From positions 54,636-118,635 of the forward strand of contig NZ_JAJNBZ010000013.1 of the NCBI RefSeq assembly GCF_021369635.1: a DNA stretch of 64,000 nucleotides. Reading direction: 5' to 3'. The DNA comes from Paenibacillus profundus. GTDB lineage: Bacteria; Bacillota; Bacilli; Paenibacillales; Paenibacillaceae. The notes below the pieces were generated by a model. It was not told where the DNA came from. It saw only the letters and a list, made by a program, of their open reading frames with translations, and ran no database searches. The position numbers and the translations under genes were made by a program. Shown in pieces: positions 44,076 through 52,792 of this stretch. The first letter of the stretch is position 1, and each line of letters starts with the position of its first letter.

Positions 44076-44336
44076 TTAGTCGAGAACCGATTCAATAACT
44101 GTGCCTACTGCATCGATCGCTTCCGCAGCTTGATCGCCTTCCGCAGATACGGTAATGATGTCCCCTGCCTTCATGCCAAGCGTTAAGACGCCAGTGATGC
44201 TTTTCGCGCTAACTTTGCGGCCGTTGAACTCCAACGAGATTTGCGCATTTGCAAATTCCGCCGCTTTTTTCATAATCGCACCTGCCGGACGCGCATGAAT
44301 CCCTTGCGGGTTTTTGATTGTAAATTGCTTTTCCAT
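44076..44336 (-). CDS. ptsH: Phosphocarrier protein HPr
   Basis: An 86-residue HPr. His-15 is in GIHARPAG (phosphate from enzyme I) and the regulatory Ser-46 is in KSITGVLTLG, which HPr kinase phosphorylates to make the CcpA corepressor in Firmicutes. It sits between crr and ptsI. A plain AAAGAGGT site precedes the ATG. Confidence 0.97.
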   Translation of the reverse strand: MEKQFTIKNPQGIHARPAGAIMKKAAEFANAQISLEFNGRKVSAKSITGVLTLGMKAGDIITVSAEGDQAAEAIDAVGTVIESVLD

Positions 44337-44403
44337 TATTCATGACCTCTTTCCATCAAAGTTTACTGGTGTTTTTACTTACGATATGTTTTACGATTCC
44401 GTC

Positions 44404-44886
44404 TTATTTCAGGACAATTTCCATCAGTTCATTCGAATTCGCCGTCACGCTGCCTGTGTTCGCTTTAAGCTCGGCGACAACATCACCGTTGGCCACAATA
44501 ACAGGTGTGATGACCGGCAGACCCGCTTCTTTAATTTGGGAGATATCGAACTCGATCAGCGTTTGACCCTTTTTCACTTTATCGCCTGTTTTGACATGAG
44601 GCTTGAACGGTTTGCCCTGCAGCGATACCGTGTTCACGCCGATATGAATAAGCAATTCAAGTCCAGATTCATGACCGAGCACCAAGGAATGGTACGTATC
44701 AATCAGATGGATGACCTGTCCGTCAAAGGGGGCGATAAGCACTCCTTGCTCTGGTTCGATGGCGATGCCGTCACCGATAATTTTTTGTGCGAAAGCCGGG
44801 TCAGGAACTTGCTCCAATGCTACCGCTTTACCTGTAATAGGCGCTGTAATGGAGATCGTTTTCTTTTTCTTTCCAAATCCAAACAT
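44404..44886 (-). CDS. crr: PTS EIIA, glucose type
   Basis: A 160-residue EIIA of the glucose superfamily. The active His is in LELLIHIGVNTVSLQG, partnered by the His in PFDGQVIHLIDTYHS. It is a stand-alone EIIA that can serve EIICB proteins lacking an EIIA, such as those at 39429 and 59535. GGAGGAAAT lies upstream. The 210-base leader holds a RAT and a terminator. Confidence 0.94.
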   Translation of the reverse strand: MFGFGKKKKTISITAPITGKAVALEQVPDPAFAQKIIGDGIAIEPEQGVLIAPFDGQVIHLIDTYHSLVLGHESGLELLIHIGVNTVSLQGKPFKPHVKTGDKVKKGQTLIEFDISQIKEAGLPVITPVIVANGDVVAELKANTGSVTANSNELMEIVLK

Positions 44887-45020
44887 ATAAATTTCCTCCT
44901 TGTATGAACCGTTATCCTATGGCAATCCGTTACTGTCAGTGTTCTGTATTTCTGTTCTTCCAGCGGGATAAATCAGCCGACGATCATGTGCAACAAATAC
45001 GTGTTGCTGTTAAAAAAAAG

Positions 45021-45079
45021 CAAAAAGGCATGCGCTGAAGCATGCAGTTCACCCAGTGAACAGCCGCTTAGCTCATGCC
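45021..45079 (-). terminator. Regulated terminator in the crr leader
   Basis: GGCATG (45028-45033) pairs with CATGCC (45074-45079), extended by GCT/AGC and AAG/CTT. GTTCAC-CCA-GTGAAC makes an inner hairpin, and TTTTTGCTTTTTTTT follows on the minus strand. The 5' arm overlaps the RAT. Confidence 0.8.
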
Positions 45080-45097
45080 TAGTCGTACTAGTAACAC
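45072..45097 (-). promoter_or_regulatory. RAT antiterminator target 2 (GlcT type)
   Basis: Identical over 26 bases to RAT 1 at 41029-41054, here in the leader of crr-ptsH-ptsI. The GlcT-like protein should therefore control the general PTS genes together with the nagE-type permease. Confidence 0.85.
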
Positions 45098-45126
45098 GCT
45101 GACTTGCAGTGTAAAATTCACCACTC

Positions 45127-45156
45127 ATTGTATCATGATGGATATTGTGTGTGCAA
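45127..45156 (-). promoter_or_regulatory. Sigma-A promoter of crr-ptsHI
   Basis: Minus-strand TTGCAC (45151-45156) and TACAAT (45127-45132) with an 18-base spacer. The predicted start lies about 20 bases before the RAT, so the RAT opens the leader. The remaining sequence to 45424 shows no further feature. Confidence 0.65.
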
Positions 45157-45424
45157 GCGAGCCGGGCGATTGGGTAAAATTAGACATATTCGCCATCAGT
45201 ACATTGGCAAATGAGTTATGCGGTATCCATAAGATGTGCGTTCTGGTTGTAAATCATACCGCCGCATCATGCTCATACCGTCTTATTCTCTCTATACCCG
45301 ATTCATTCCTGGCTGCACCACATTACACCCAGAGAAAACATTTTATTACATACCATACGTGACACGGAGGAAAGCCGTTGCAGATTCCTTTAATCTAAAT
45401 AAGTAATACGTTGGTTGGGCCGTT

Positions 45425-46210
45425 CTACAGGTTGGCGTAGTGGCACAACACTCCCGCTCGATCCAGTTCCTCCGCCATATCAGCAGGGAGAAGCCGGTCC
45501 GTGATACATGCCGTCAGCTCATTGACAGGAGCTACGGAGAACAATGAAGCTTTGCCGACCTTCGTATAATCGAACACCGCGATCGTCTGCTGTGCTTGGC
45601 GCATCAGCATGCGGGCAGTCTGTGCTTCCAGCTCGGAATACGTCGTAATGCCTTTGGTTGTAGAGAAGCCGTCGATGCCCATGAACAACTTTTCAATATT
45701 CAAATGCTCAATCGTGCGCTCTGCGAGCGGTCCGCATAGTTCAAAGCTGTTGCTTCGCATTACGCCGCCAATGACGACAACCTGGATGCCTTCACAATCT
45801 GACAGCTCCATCGCAATATTCACCGCATTGGTCACAACGGTAATCCCTTGGCGCTGCTTCAGCAGCTTCGCGATGAGAAACGTCGTCGTTCCGCCGGTCA
45901 AGCAAATGCTGTCACCCTCCTCGATAAAGTCAAGGGCGCGTTCTGCGATCGCTTCCTTCTCCAGCCATAGCAGTTGGCGCTTCTCTACGAAAGGAACTTC
46001 CCGTACGGAACCAGCACCTTCAAAAATCGCGCCCCCGATCGTGCGAATCAGCTCGCCTTTCCGCTCCAATAAGTCCAAATCCCGGCGAGCGGTCGCTTCC
46101 GAGCATTCAAAACGATCGATCATCTCCGCTATCGTAATGCGTCCATTCTGTTTTAACACTTGCAAAATTTGCTGTCGGCGCTGCTCGCCTTTGGATAACG
46201 ATTCACTCAT
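45425..46210 (-). CDS. DeoR-family sugar regulator (AgaR/GatR-like)
   Basis: About 261 residues. The N-terminal DeoR helix-turn-helix (ITIAEMIDRFECSEATARRDLDLLERKG) is followed by the sugar-phosphate-binding domain (ICLTGGTTTFLIAKLL, VVTNAVNIAMEL, FMGIDGFSTTKGITT). ATG 46210 is favoured because GGAG is 8 bases upstream; a GTG at 46219 abuts it. It is downstream of agaS on the same strand and probably represses agaS and the divergent aldolase-kinase pair. Confidence 0.85.
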   Translation of the reverse strand: MSESLSKGEQRRQQILQVLKQNGRITIAEMIDRFECSEATARRDLDLLERKGELIRTIGGAIFEGAGSVREVPFVEKRQLLWLEKEAIAERALDFIEEGDSICLTGGTTTFLIAKLLKQRQGITVVTNAVNIAMELSDCEGIQVVVIGGVMRSNSFELCGPLAERTIEHLNIEKLFMGIDGFSTTKGITTYSELEAQTARMLMRQAQQTIAVFDYTKVGKASLFSVAPVNELTACITDRLLPADMAEELDRAGVLCHYANL

Positions 46211-46321
46211 ACGATTCACTCCATCCGTTGCTGGTTGTTGCGTTGCGGGTTGTTACTAGGTAAAAAAGGGCTTAAACCCATGATGAATGCGGTCCAAAAG
46301 CGGTATGCCGGCAAAGCAAGA

Positions 46322-46355
46322 GCTGCTAGCCGGAGACAGAACCTCCGTTAGCAGC
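46322..46355. terminator. Hairpin between agaS and its regulator
   Basis: GCTGCTA pairs with TAGCAGC and inner GGAG with CTCC. No long T-run, so partial termination between agaS and the regulator is likely. Confidence 0.5.
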
Positions 46356-46403
46356 GCCAGTTACGAACTTCCTACATGCGATTCACGCAAATAGACACGC
46401 TTA

Positions 46404-47459
46404 TTATATAGATACAAATTGGGTCAAGTTCCGTGGATCGTCCGGGTTAAGGCCCCGGTTCACCGCCGTATAATAACCGTTGTATTGAATAAATGGCAAA
46501 TACAATACCGCACGTGCTTCATCGCAGACATCCGCAGCACCAAGCTCGACCACCTTGTCGGCAAATTGCGTATCTTCACCGGCTTGTGCGGTTACGATGA
46601 CGACCGTAGCGCCATATTGCTTCATTTCTTGAGCTACCTTCAGCTCATAGGAGCGTGCTTGTTCGGACAGCAGCAACACGATTTGCGTTTCTGGATCGAC
46701 AATCGACTTCGGTCCGTGGCGGAATTCTAGCGTGCCGTATGCTTCCGTCCACGTATAGGTCATTTCTTTCAGCTTCAAGCACGCTTCCAGCGCAAGACCG
46801 TACAACGCGCCCATTCCTAAATAAATCGTTTTATTAAAAGAATTTCCGTTCACCCACGCTTCTGCCGTTTCATCCGACATTGTAACGGACGCAGCGTCGG
46901 ATTGCAATACAGCTTCCAACTCCTTGTATGCTTTCTCCTGTCCTGCGCCAAGAGCAATCGCCGCCTGCATCATGAAGGTCATGCTGCTGAGCGACTTCGT
47001 CATGACCGTGCTCTTCTCCGCACCGCGCGGCGATACAAGACAATCCGTCATATTTGCCATCTTGCTTGACGGATGACAAGTGATGCCGCACGTGGTCCAA
47101 TGCGGCAGTTCCTTCACTGATTCTAACGCAAGGATGACTTCGTGAGACTCGCCCGAACGCGAAACTCCGACCAAGAGCGTCTTCTTCGATGCCGCCACGG
47201 TCTGTTCACGGAACAAGAACAAGTCGGAGGACGGATGCGCCACCGCACTGCGTCCCGTCCATTTCCGATACGTCGCCGCCATCGTCATCGCTTGGTACCA
47301 AGAGGAACCGGAGCCGATGAAGACAACTTCCTCATATTTATCGCTTCCTATATATTTCCCGATCCAATCCTGTTGTTGCTGCAATTGTGTCCATGCTTCT
47401 TGCAGAGCTGCAGCCTGATCACTAATTTCGCGATACGTATGCGTATTCTGGTTTGACAT
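46404..47459 (-). CDS. agaS: SIS-domain amino-sugar phosphate isomerase/deaminase (AgaS-like)
   Basis: A 351-residue protein with two SIS domains (VVFIGSGSSWYQAMT and LLVGVSRSGESHEVI; later YLGMGALYGLALEACLKLKEMT and FRHGPKSIVD). AgaS-type proteins isomerise and deaminate galactosamine-6-phosphate to tagatose-6-phosphate. That fits the divergent aldolase and kinase. AAAGGAGG is 11 bases before the ATG. A very good promoter (TTGAAA-17-TATAAT) lies upstream. Confidence 0.85.
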   Translation of the reverse strand: MSNQNTHTYREISDQAAALQEAWTQLQQQQDWIGKYIGSDKYEEVVFIGSGSSWYQAMTMAATYRKWTGRSAVAHPSSDLFLFREQTVAASKKTLLVGVSRSGESHEVILALESVKELPHWTTCGITCHPSSKMANMTDCLVSPRGAEKSTVMTKSLSSMTFMMQAAIALGAGQEKAYKELEAVLQSDAASVTMSDETAEAWVNGNSFNKTIYLGMGALYGLALEACLKLKEMTYTWTEAYGTLEFRHGPKSIVDPETQIVLLLSEQARSYELKVAQEMKQYGATVVIVTAQAGEDTQFADKVVELGAADVCDEARAVLYLPFIQYNGYYTAVNRGLNPDDPRNLTQFVSI

Positions 47460-47494
47460 TCCACAAAATCCTCCTTTATAATCAACTTAATGAA

Positions 47495-47526
47495 ATTATA
47501 AGTCATTATTTTGATTGTTTCAATCA
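47495..47526. promoter_or_regulatory. agaS promoter overlapped by an operator palindrome
   Basis: Minus-strand TTGAAA (47518-47523), a 17-base spacer and TATAAT (47495-47500). TGATTG-TTT-CAATCA (47512-47526) is a perfect 6-3-6 palindrome covering the -35 box and lies 23 bases before the divergent aldolase start. It is the likely site of the DeoR-family regulator. Confidence 0.65.
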
Positions 47527-47548
47527 TAATATGCAGGAGGCTATGCAA

Positions 47549-48418
47549 ATGGGACATCTTATCAGCTCTACATCTATGCTGCAAGCGGCTCGCGAACAAG
47601 GCTTTGGCATTACCGCTTTCAACGTTCACACCTTGGAAATGCTGCAGGCAGTCGTTGAAGCCGCAGAAGAAACGCAAACTCCCCTCATTTTGCAAACGAC
47701 GGTGGGTACGGTGAAGCACTTAGGGCCGGAATACATCGTATCTGCCGCCCAAACCGCAGCCAAGCTCTCTTCGGTTCCTATCGCACTTCATCTAGACCAT
47801 TGCACTGATTATGATCTCATTGTAAAATGTATCCGCGCTGGCTATACATCCGTCATGATCGATGCGTCGATGCATCCATATGAAGAAAATATTAGCCGCA
47901 CGAAGGAAGTTGTGAAAGTGGCTACAGCCGCAGGCGTCAACATCGAAGCCGAGCTTGGCAAAGTCGGCGGCGTGGAAGACGATATCGTCGTCGAAGAAGA
48001 AGATGCGCGACTTGCCGTTCCTGAAGAATGCGCTGCGTTCGTCGAGGCGACCGGCGTCCCTACGCTTGCTCCAGCAATCGGCACCGCGCACGGTATTTAT
48101 AAAGGTGAACCGAAAATTGCGTTCGAGCGACTGGAACGAATTTATGCAGATGTGAGCGTTCCACTCGTTCTGCACGGCGGCTCTGGCATTCCGGAAGAAC
48201 AAGTGAAGCGCTGCGTGAAATATGGCATGGCAAAAATGAACGTTGCCACAGAGCTGCGCATTGCCTTCTCCGATGCGATTAAAGCCGTATTTGCAGGGAA
48301 TCCTGACGAGAACGATCCACGTAAATATATGGTGCCTGCGAAAGAGGCAGTAAAAGCACTAGCTAAGAGCAAGATGGAAATGGCCGGCTGTATCGGCAAG
48401 GCGAACGCGGTTCGCTAA
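47549..48418 (+). CDS. Class II tagatose/fructose-bisphosphate aldolase
   Basis: A 289-residue zinc aldolase: zinc ligand His in ALHLDHC, the conserved Glu in NIEAELGKVGG, and HGGSGIPEEQVK as phosphate and metal site. Closest in style to GatY/KbaY/AgaY aldolases. It cleaves tagatose-1,6- or fructose-1,6-bisphosphate to triose phosphates. I chose ATG 47549 since AGGAGG lies 8 bases upstream; a longer frame to 47453 runs into the divergent agaS. A kinase gene follows. Confidence 0.87.
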   Translation: MGHLISSTSMLQAAREQGFGITAFNVHTLEMLQAVVEAAEETQTPLILQTTVGTVKHLGPEYIVSAAQTAAKLSSVPIALHLDHCTDYDLIVKCIRAGYTSVMIDASMHPYEENISRTKEVVKVATAAGVNIEAELGKVGGVEDDIVVEEEDARLAVPEECAAFVEATGVPTLAPAIGTAHGIYKGEPKIAFERLERIYADVSVPLVLHGGSGIPEEQVKRCVKYGMAKMNVATELRIAFSDAIKAVFAGNPDENDPRKYMVPAKEAVKALAKSKMEMAGCIGKANAVR

Positions 48419-48455
48419 CCGCTGCAACAGCCCGCTTCATGTTGGAGGAACGTAT

Positions 48456-49388
48456 ATGATTACAACAGTAACCTTGAATGCGGCGATCGATAAGACATAC
48501 ATCATCCCCGGATTCAACCTTAATTCCTTGCACCGGGCGGAGCAAATGAATGCGACTGCCGGAGGCAAAGGCATCAATGTGGCTCGCGTCATCCGCACGC
48601 TCGGTGAAGACGTGATCGCAACAGGGTTCGTCGCTGGCTTCAATGGGATGGCGATCTCAGAGAAGCTGCGCCAGGAAGGAATTCCGTCCGATTTCATCAC
48701 GGTGGAGGGCGAATCGCGCCTCTGCTTGAATGTGATCGACCCGGAAGGAGGCACCCAGACGGAGCTGTTGGAAGCCGGCCCTTCCATTCCGGCAGAAGCG
48801 ATAGAGTCGATGAAGGAGAGGATAGCGAAGCTCGCTTCGCACTCCTCACATGTCGTCTTCTCCGGCAGTCTGCCCAAAGGATGCCAGCTTGGGCTCTATG
48901 CCGAGCTTATCACCATCGCCCGCGGGGCCGGCGCTATCCCGGTGCTGGATACGAGCGGTGAGGCGCTGGTGGAAGGCATTGCTGCACGTCCTTATCTTAT
49001 CAAGCCGAACGAGCATGAAGTCGTGAAGCTGACGGACGGCAACGCGGAAGAGGAAGACGACATCAAATCCGCTCTGCTCCGGCTAGCGAAGCAGGGCATC
49101 GCGAATGTCGTCGTCTCACTCGGTGAGCGCGGGGCGCTGTCCGCTATGGATAAGCAGTTATTCCGCGTGAGCATTCCGCGCATCGACGCCGTCAACGCCG
49201 TCGGCAGTGGAGATTCCATGGTCGCCGGTCTGGTCGTCGCGGACAAACGCGCTTTACCGGCGGAAGAACGGCTGAAGCTGGGGGCCGCCTGCGGCACGGC
49301 CAATGCGCTCATGCCATCCGCTGGCATGGTGCGACTTGAGGATGTCGAGGCGTTGAAGCAACAAATTCAAGTGGAAACACTTCTATAA
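48456..49388 (+). CDS. PfkB-type tagatose-6-phosphate / 1-phosphofructokinase
   Basis: A 310-residue PfkB-family kinase of the LacC/FruK group: TLNAAIDKTY, GGKGINVARV, FSGSLPKG and the catalytic Asp in NAVGSGDSMVAGLV. It is likely to make tagatose-1,6-bisphosphate for the upstream aldolase; fructose-1-phosphate is an alternative substrate. GGAGGAA lies before the ATG. Confidence 0.87.
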   Translation: MITTVTLNAAIDKTYIIPGFNLNSLHRAEQMNATAGGKGINVARVIRTLGEDVIATGFVAGFNGMAISEKLRQEGIPSDFITVEGESRLCLNVIDPEGGTQTELLEAGPSIPAEAIESMKERIAKLASHSSHVVFSGSLPKGCQLGLYAELITIARGAGAIPVLDTSGEALVEGIAARPYLIKPNEHEVVKLTDGNAEEEDDIKSALLRLAKQGIANVVVSLGERGALSAMDKQLFRVSIPRIDAVNAVGSGDSMVAGLVVADKRALPAEERLKLGAACGTANALMPSAGMVRLEDVEALKQQIQVETLL

Positions 49389-49409
49389 CAGCAACCCTGC
49401 CCTATATAT

Positions 49410-49453
49410 ACGGCCGCCCGCATCCTGTATGCCCAGACAGGTGCGGGCGGCCG
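49410..49453. terminator. Strong convergent terminator
   Basis: ACGGCCGCCCGCA pairs with TGCGGGCGGCCGT, extended by CCTGT/ACAGG, between the kinase and bioC genes. TTTGATT follows on the plus strand. Confidence 0.85.
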
Positions 49454-49463
49454 TTTGATTTCG

Positions 49464-50501
49464 TTATGTTTGCAGCTCAACGATGCCGTAGGCAACCTCG
49501 TAGGTGAGCGGAATGCGCCCATCGGGAAGCCGATAACGGTCGTGGTAGCACTTTACCATTTTCCGATAGAGCGTACGGTTCAACGCGCCGGCGGCAGCAC
49601 TGCTTGCGACGGCGTTGCCCGCTCCGACGCGGCGGACTTGCTGCAGCATCGCCGGCACATCCGGGAAAGCATAGCGGTAGCTAGCCTCTTCCCATGTGAC
49701 AGAAGGCGGCAACGCTTTATAGGACGACAGAGCTGCAGGAGCCGCTGAAGATACCGCAGCAGTTATGCATGATAGATTGTCTGTAGGAGCCGCCGTATCA
49801 GCAGCCCGTTCGTCGGCCTCAGATACGGCGGCTCCTACAGGCGCGCTCAGCCACCCAAGCCAATCCTCCCGCGCCGGGTATGCCAGTCCGCGTGGAACCG
49901 CCGGCAAGCCGAGCGCCGATTCGGCTTCTCCGAAGGACTCGTGCAGCTCGTACAGCGTCCCCGGCATAAACGTAGCGAAGGCCAGCACTCCGCCCGGAGC
50001 AAGCAGGCGAAGCAGCCCGCCTACCGTCTCCGCCGGACGGTTGAACCATTGAAAGGCGGCGCTGGAGACGATAAGGTCGTAAGCTTGAGCGCGATCACGG
50101 CTTCCCCTCTGTCCGCCCTGCTCCTGCACCCACGCCTCCGCATCGGCGATGACGGGATCGAGGCGCCGTGCGGCTGTACCGAATTGCTCCAGCTTCGTGC
50201 AAGCCGCCCTAACCATTTGCGGCGACATATCGACAAGGGTCGCGGATGCCTCTGGAAATAACCGAAGCAGTTCAAGCGTCAGCAGTCCCGTACCGCAGCC
50301 GATATCTGCAATCCGGGAGACTGGTCCGGAATAGCTCATCGAAATGCGCTGTGCCAGTTCGTGCGCCATCACGCGCTGCACCTCGGCATAGCTGTCATAC
50401 TCGTGCGCATGCTTGTCGAAGCGGCGCTGCACAAGCGATTTATTCACGTTCGCGCCCAGAAATGGACGCGGAGTCTCTGTTGAATCCGATGTCGTTGTCA
50501 T
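49464..50501 (-). CDS. bioC: Malonyl-ACP O-methyltransferase BioC
   Basis: A 345-residue SAM methyltransferase, with RRFDKHAHEYDSYAEVQ at the start, SAM motif IADIGCGTGLLTLEL (about 65) and VSSAAFQWFN. It methylates malonyl-ACP to begin pimelate synthesis disguised as a fatty acid. It is longer than usual because of an Ala/Ser-rich insert at about 215-265. It overlaps bioH by 62 bp and is the last gene of the operon. Confidence 0.87.
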   Translation of the reverse strand: MTTTSDSTETPRPFLGANVNKSLVQRRFDKHAHEYDSYAEVQRVMAHELAQRISMSYSGPVSRIADIGCGTGLLTLELLRLFPEASATLVDMSPQMVRAACTKLEQFGTAARRLDPVIADAEAWVQEQGGQRGSRDRAQAYDLIVSSAAFQWFNRPAETVGGLLRLLAPGGVLAFATFMPGTLYELHESFGEAESALGLPAVPRGLAYPAREDWLGWLSAPVGAAVSEADERAADTAAPTDNLSCITAAVSSAAPAALSSYKALPPSVTWEEASYRYAFPDVPAMLQQVRRVGAGNAVASSAAAGALNRTLYRKMVKCYHDRYRLPDGRIPLTYEVAYGIVELQT

Positions 50502-51402
50502 ACCACGACGTCAACTCCTTTCGCCAGCGAGCCGGTTGCGTAAGAAACGGCACATGCCCGGCCTGCGGCAGCACCGCAAAGCGGGCAGCGTTCCGCTGTC
50601 CGTTCAGCGCCTGTGCCCGCTTCACCGCACCAAGCGGGCACACGGTGTCGTCCGCCCCGTGCAGCCATAGCAGGCGCGGCCCCGCCGGTGCCGCCGTCAC
50701 CCGCGCCCACGCCGCGGCAAGGTCTGCCTGCTGCAGGTAGGCAAGACCGGCTTCAAGCCCTTCCGGCGTGAATGCATGCACGCCAGACTCAGGCGACGCG
50801 GGTTGAGCCGCTGCCATGGGCGCAGGCGCAGAGCACGCCGTTCGCGCACGGTACTGCGCAAGCACCCGCCGCAGCCCGGCGTCATCGCGCTCGGCCGCGG
50901 AAGGGAGACATTCCGCGAACGCGCGGAGCGTCTCCTCGGGCGCATGCGCCAAGCGGCGGCGCATGCGCGCTACGACACGGTCGGGCCAACCGGCCTGCCC
51001 CGTGTCGTCAATGAAGCGCAGCGTCGTCCCACAGAAGACGATGCTGCGCACAGCTGGCATGGCGGGGGAAGATGGCCCCGCCATCCAGGCGGCAAGCGCC
51101 TCGAGGAGCAGCATTCCGCCCATCGACCAGCCGATCGCATGCCACTCCCCTTCCGGCTCCAGCCGGAAGGGCAGGCTCACCGCTTCGCGGAGCTCCTCTA
51201 TCGTGCGGCAGGAGGCATACGACACATAGCGATGGTCTAATGCGGGCAGCTCAGCGGCTAAATGCCGCCACGTCTCGGGTGACATCCCCCAGCCGTGCAC
51301 CCATAACAGCTTCGGGCGCTTCGCCTTCGCAGCGGAAGCGTCTCCGCCTCCATTCGCTGCCGTTGTACCGTTCATCCCTATCTGTTTGGACATCATTTTC
51401 AT
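50440..51402 (-). CDS. bioH: BioH-like alpha/beta hydrolase
   Basis: A 320-residue alpha/beta hydrolase. LWVHGWGMSPETW gives the oxyanion region, GWSMGGMLLLE holds the nucleophile Ser, and a late LWLHGADDTVCPLG and AGHVPFL give Asp and His. In this operon it should hydrolyse pimeloyl-ACP methyl ester. It is about 60 residues longer than E. coli BioH, in an Ala-rich lid region. The start may be at 51402 or two codons later, judged by spacing from AGGAAG. Confidence 0.78.
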   Translation of the reverse strand: MKMMSKQIGMNGTTAANGGGDASAAKAKRPKLLWVHGWGMSPETWRHLAAELPALDHRYVSYASCRTIEELREAVSLPFRLEPEGEWHAIGWSMGGMLLLEALAAWMAGPSSPAMPAVRSIVFCGTTLRFIDDTGQAGWPDRVVARMRRRLAHAPEETLRAFAECLPSAAERDDAGLRRVLAQYRARTACSAPAPMAAAQPASPESGVHAFTPEGLEAGLAYLQQADLAAAWARVTAAPAGPRLLWLHGADDTVCPLGAVKRAQALNGQRNAARFAVLPQAGHVPFLTQPARWRKELTSWYDNDIGFNRDSASISGRERE

Positions 51403-51550
51403 ATCTTCCTATCTCCATCATTAACAACCTCGCGTCATACTTACTATCATCCATGGCTGCTCTATCTTCTTCCATTTCCGACTGCCTATTATCGTAAATG
51501 CGGCACCAGCGAAGCTGGCATGTCTGTCTCTACACTAAGAAGCGTTGAGC

Positions 51551-52792
51551 CTAGATATTTCGCGCCAAGCGTGCGACCGTATCCGCCACCCACAGCAAAT
51601 CCTCGTCGCGATGCATCGGCGTCGGCGCAAAACGGATGCGCGCCGATCCTTCCGGCACCGTCGGCGGCCGAATCGCTACACCCGCGATGCCCGTCTCTGC
51701 CAGAGCGGCGCTCATCGCAACCGCGAGCTCATCCGTGCCTAGCATGATCGGCACGATATGGCTCGCGCCCTCGCCGATGTCCAGTCCGCCGGCACGCAGC
51801 CGCGCGCGGAACAGCGCCGCCTTGCGCATGAGCTCGGACCGCGCTTCATCTGCAGCGCGCACCTCGCTGAGCCGGGCACGAATGAGGGCTGCCATAAGCG
51901 GCGGCAGCCCGGTATTATATATGAACGTGCGCGCCCGATTCACCAAATAGCGGATGACGATGTCATCCGCTGCAATATAGGCCCCGACGGCTCCAAACGC
52001 CTTCCCGTACGTGCCCATAATAACGTCCACGCGCTCATGCAAGCCAAGCTCATGGCACATCCCGCGCCCTTCCGGCCCATACACGCCGCCGCTGTGAGCC
52101 TCATCGACCATCAGCATGGCATCATAGCGCTCCTTCAGCGTCACCAGATCAGTCAGCGGCGCCTCCGTTCCATCCATGCTGAATACGGAATCAGTGACGA
52201 TGAGCTTTCGCGGCGCCCGTCCCGCTCCACTGGTTACGCCGACGCTCCACTTCTTCAGTTGATCCTCCAGGCGGTTCAAATCCCGATGCGGGTAGCGCAC
52301 ATGATGCGCGCGGCTCAACACGATGCCGTCGACGATGCTCGCATGATTCAGGCGATCGCTAAAGACGGCGTCTTGACGGCCCACAAGCGCGGAAATGACA
52401 CCCGCATTTGCCATATAGCCGCTCGTAAAGACAAGGCACGCTTCCCTTTGCTTGAATTCCGCCATCTCCCGCTCCAGCGTGGCATGGTGCGGATCGTGAC
52501 CAACGATGAGCCGTGAAGCTCCAGAACCTATTCGAACTCCAGGTTCACCCATTGATTCTGTCTCCGTGCGTAATGCCTCCCACCCCTGTTCAGTAATCCA
52601 AGGAGCGAGACCTAAATAATGATTGGACGCCAAATTCAAGAGCCGTCTGCCGTCGCGCTCGATCCATCCGTTCTCCAGCCAGATGGCGGTCGACAAGCGG
52701 CGCAGCCGCCCCATTCGCTCCCTCTCATCCAATTCCTCTTTCATCCACGCCCATCGTTCCGAATTATTGATAACGCTATTTACAGCGCACAT
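51551..52792 (-). CDS. bioF: 8-amino-7-oxononanoate synthase
   Basis: A 413-residue PLP enzyme joining pimeloyl-ACP (or -CoA) and alanine. LNLASNHYLGLA at the start, DEAHSGGVYGPEGRG, and the PLP Lys in GTYGKAFGAVGAY (about 255) are typical. Its start overlaps the bioB stop by 13 bp; an internal Met at residue 17 is a possible alternative start. A gap of 148 bp separates it from bioH. Confidence 0.94.
   Translation of the reverse strand: MCAVNSVINNSERWAWMKEELDERERMGRLRRLSTAIWLENGWIERDGRRLLNLASNHYLGLAPWITEQGWEALRTETESMGEPGVRIGSGASRLIVGHDPHHATLEREMAEFKQREACLVFTSGYMANAGVISALVGRQDAVFSDRLNHASIVDGIVLSRAHHVRYPHRDLNRLEDQLKKWSVGVTSGAGRAPRKLIVTDSVFSMDGTEAPLTDLVTLKERYDAMLMVDEAHSGGVYGPEGRGMCHELGLHERVDVIMGTYGKAFGAVGAYIAADDIVIRYLVNRARTFIYNTGLPPLMAALIRARLSEVRAADEARSELMRKAALFRARLRAGGLDIGEGASHIVPIMLGTDELAVAMSAALAETGIAGVAIRPPTVPEGSARIRFAPTPMHRDEDLLWVADTVARLARNI

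Noticed and set aside
41028-45097. The repeated GCTCATGCCTAGTCGTACTA string considered as an insertion-sequence end or attachment site
   Set aside because: Its position in PTS leaders, overlap with terminators and match to the GlcT RAT explain it fully.
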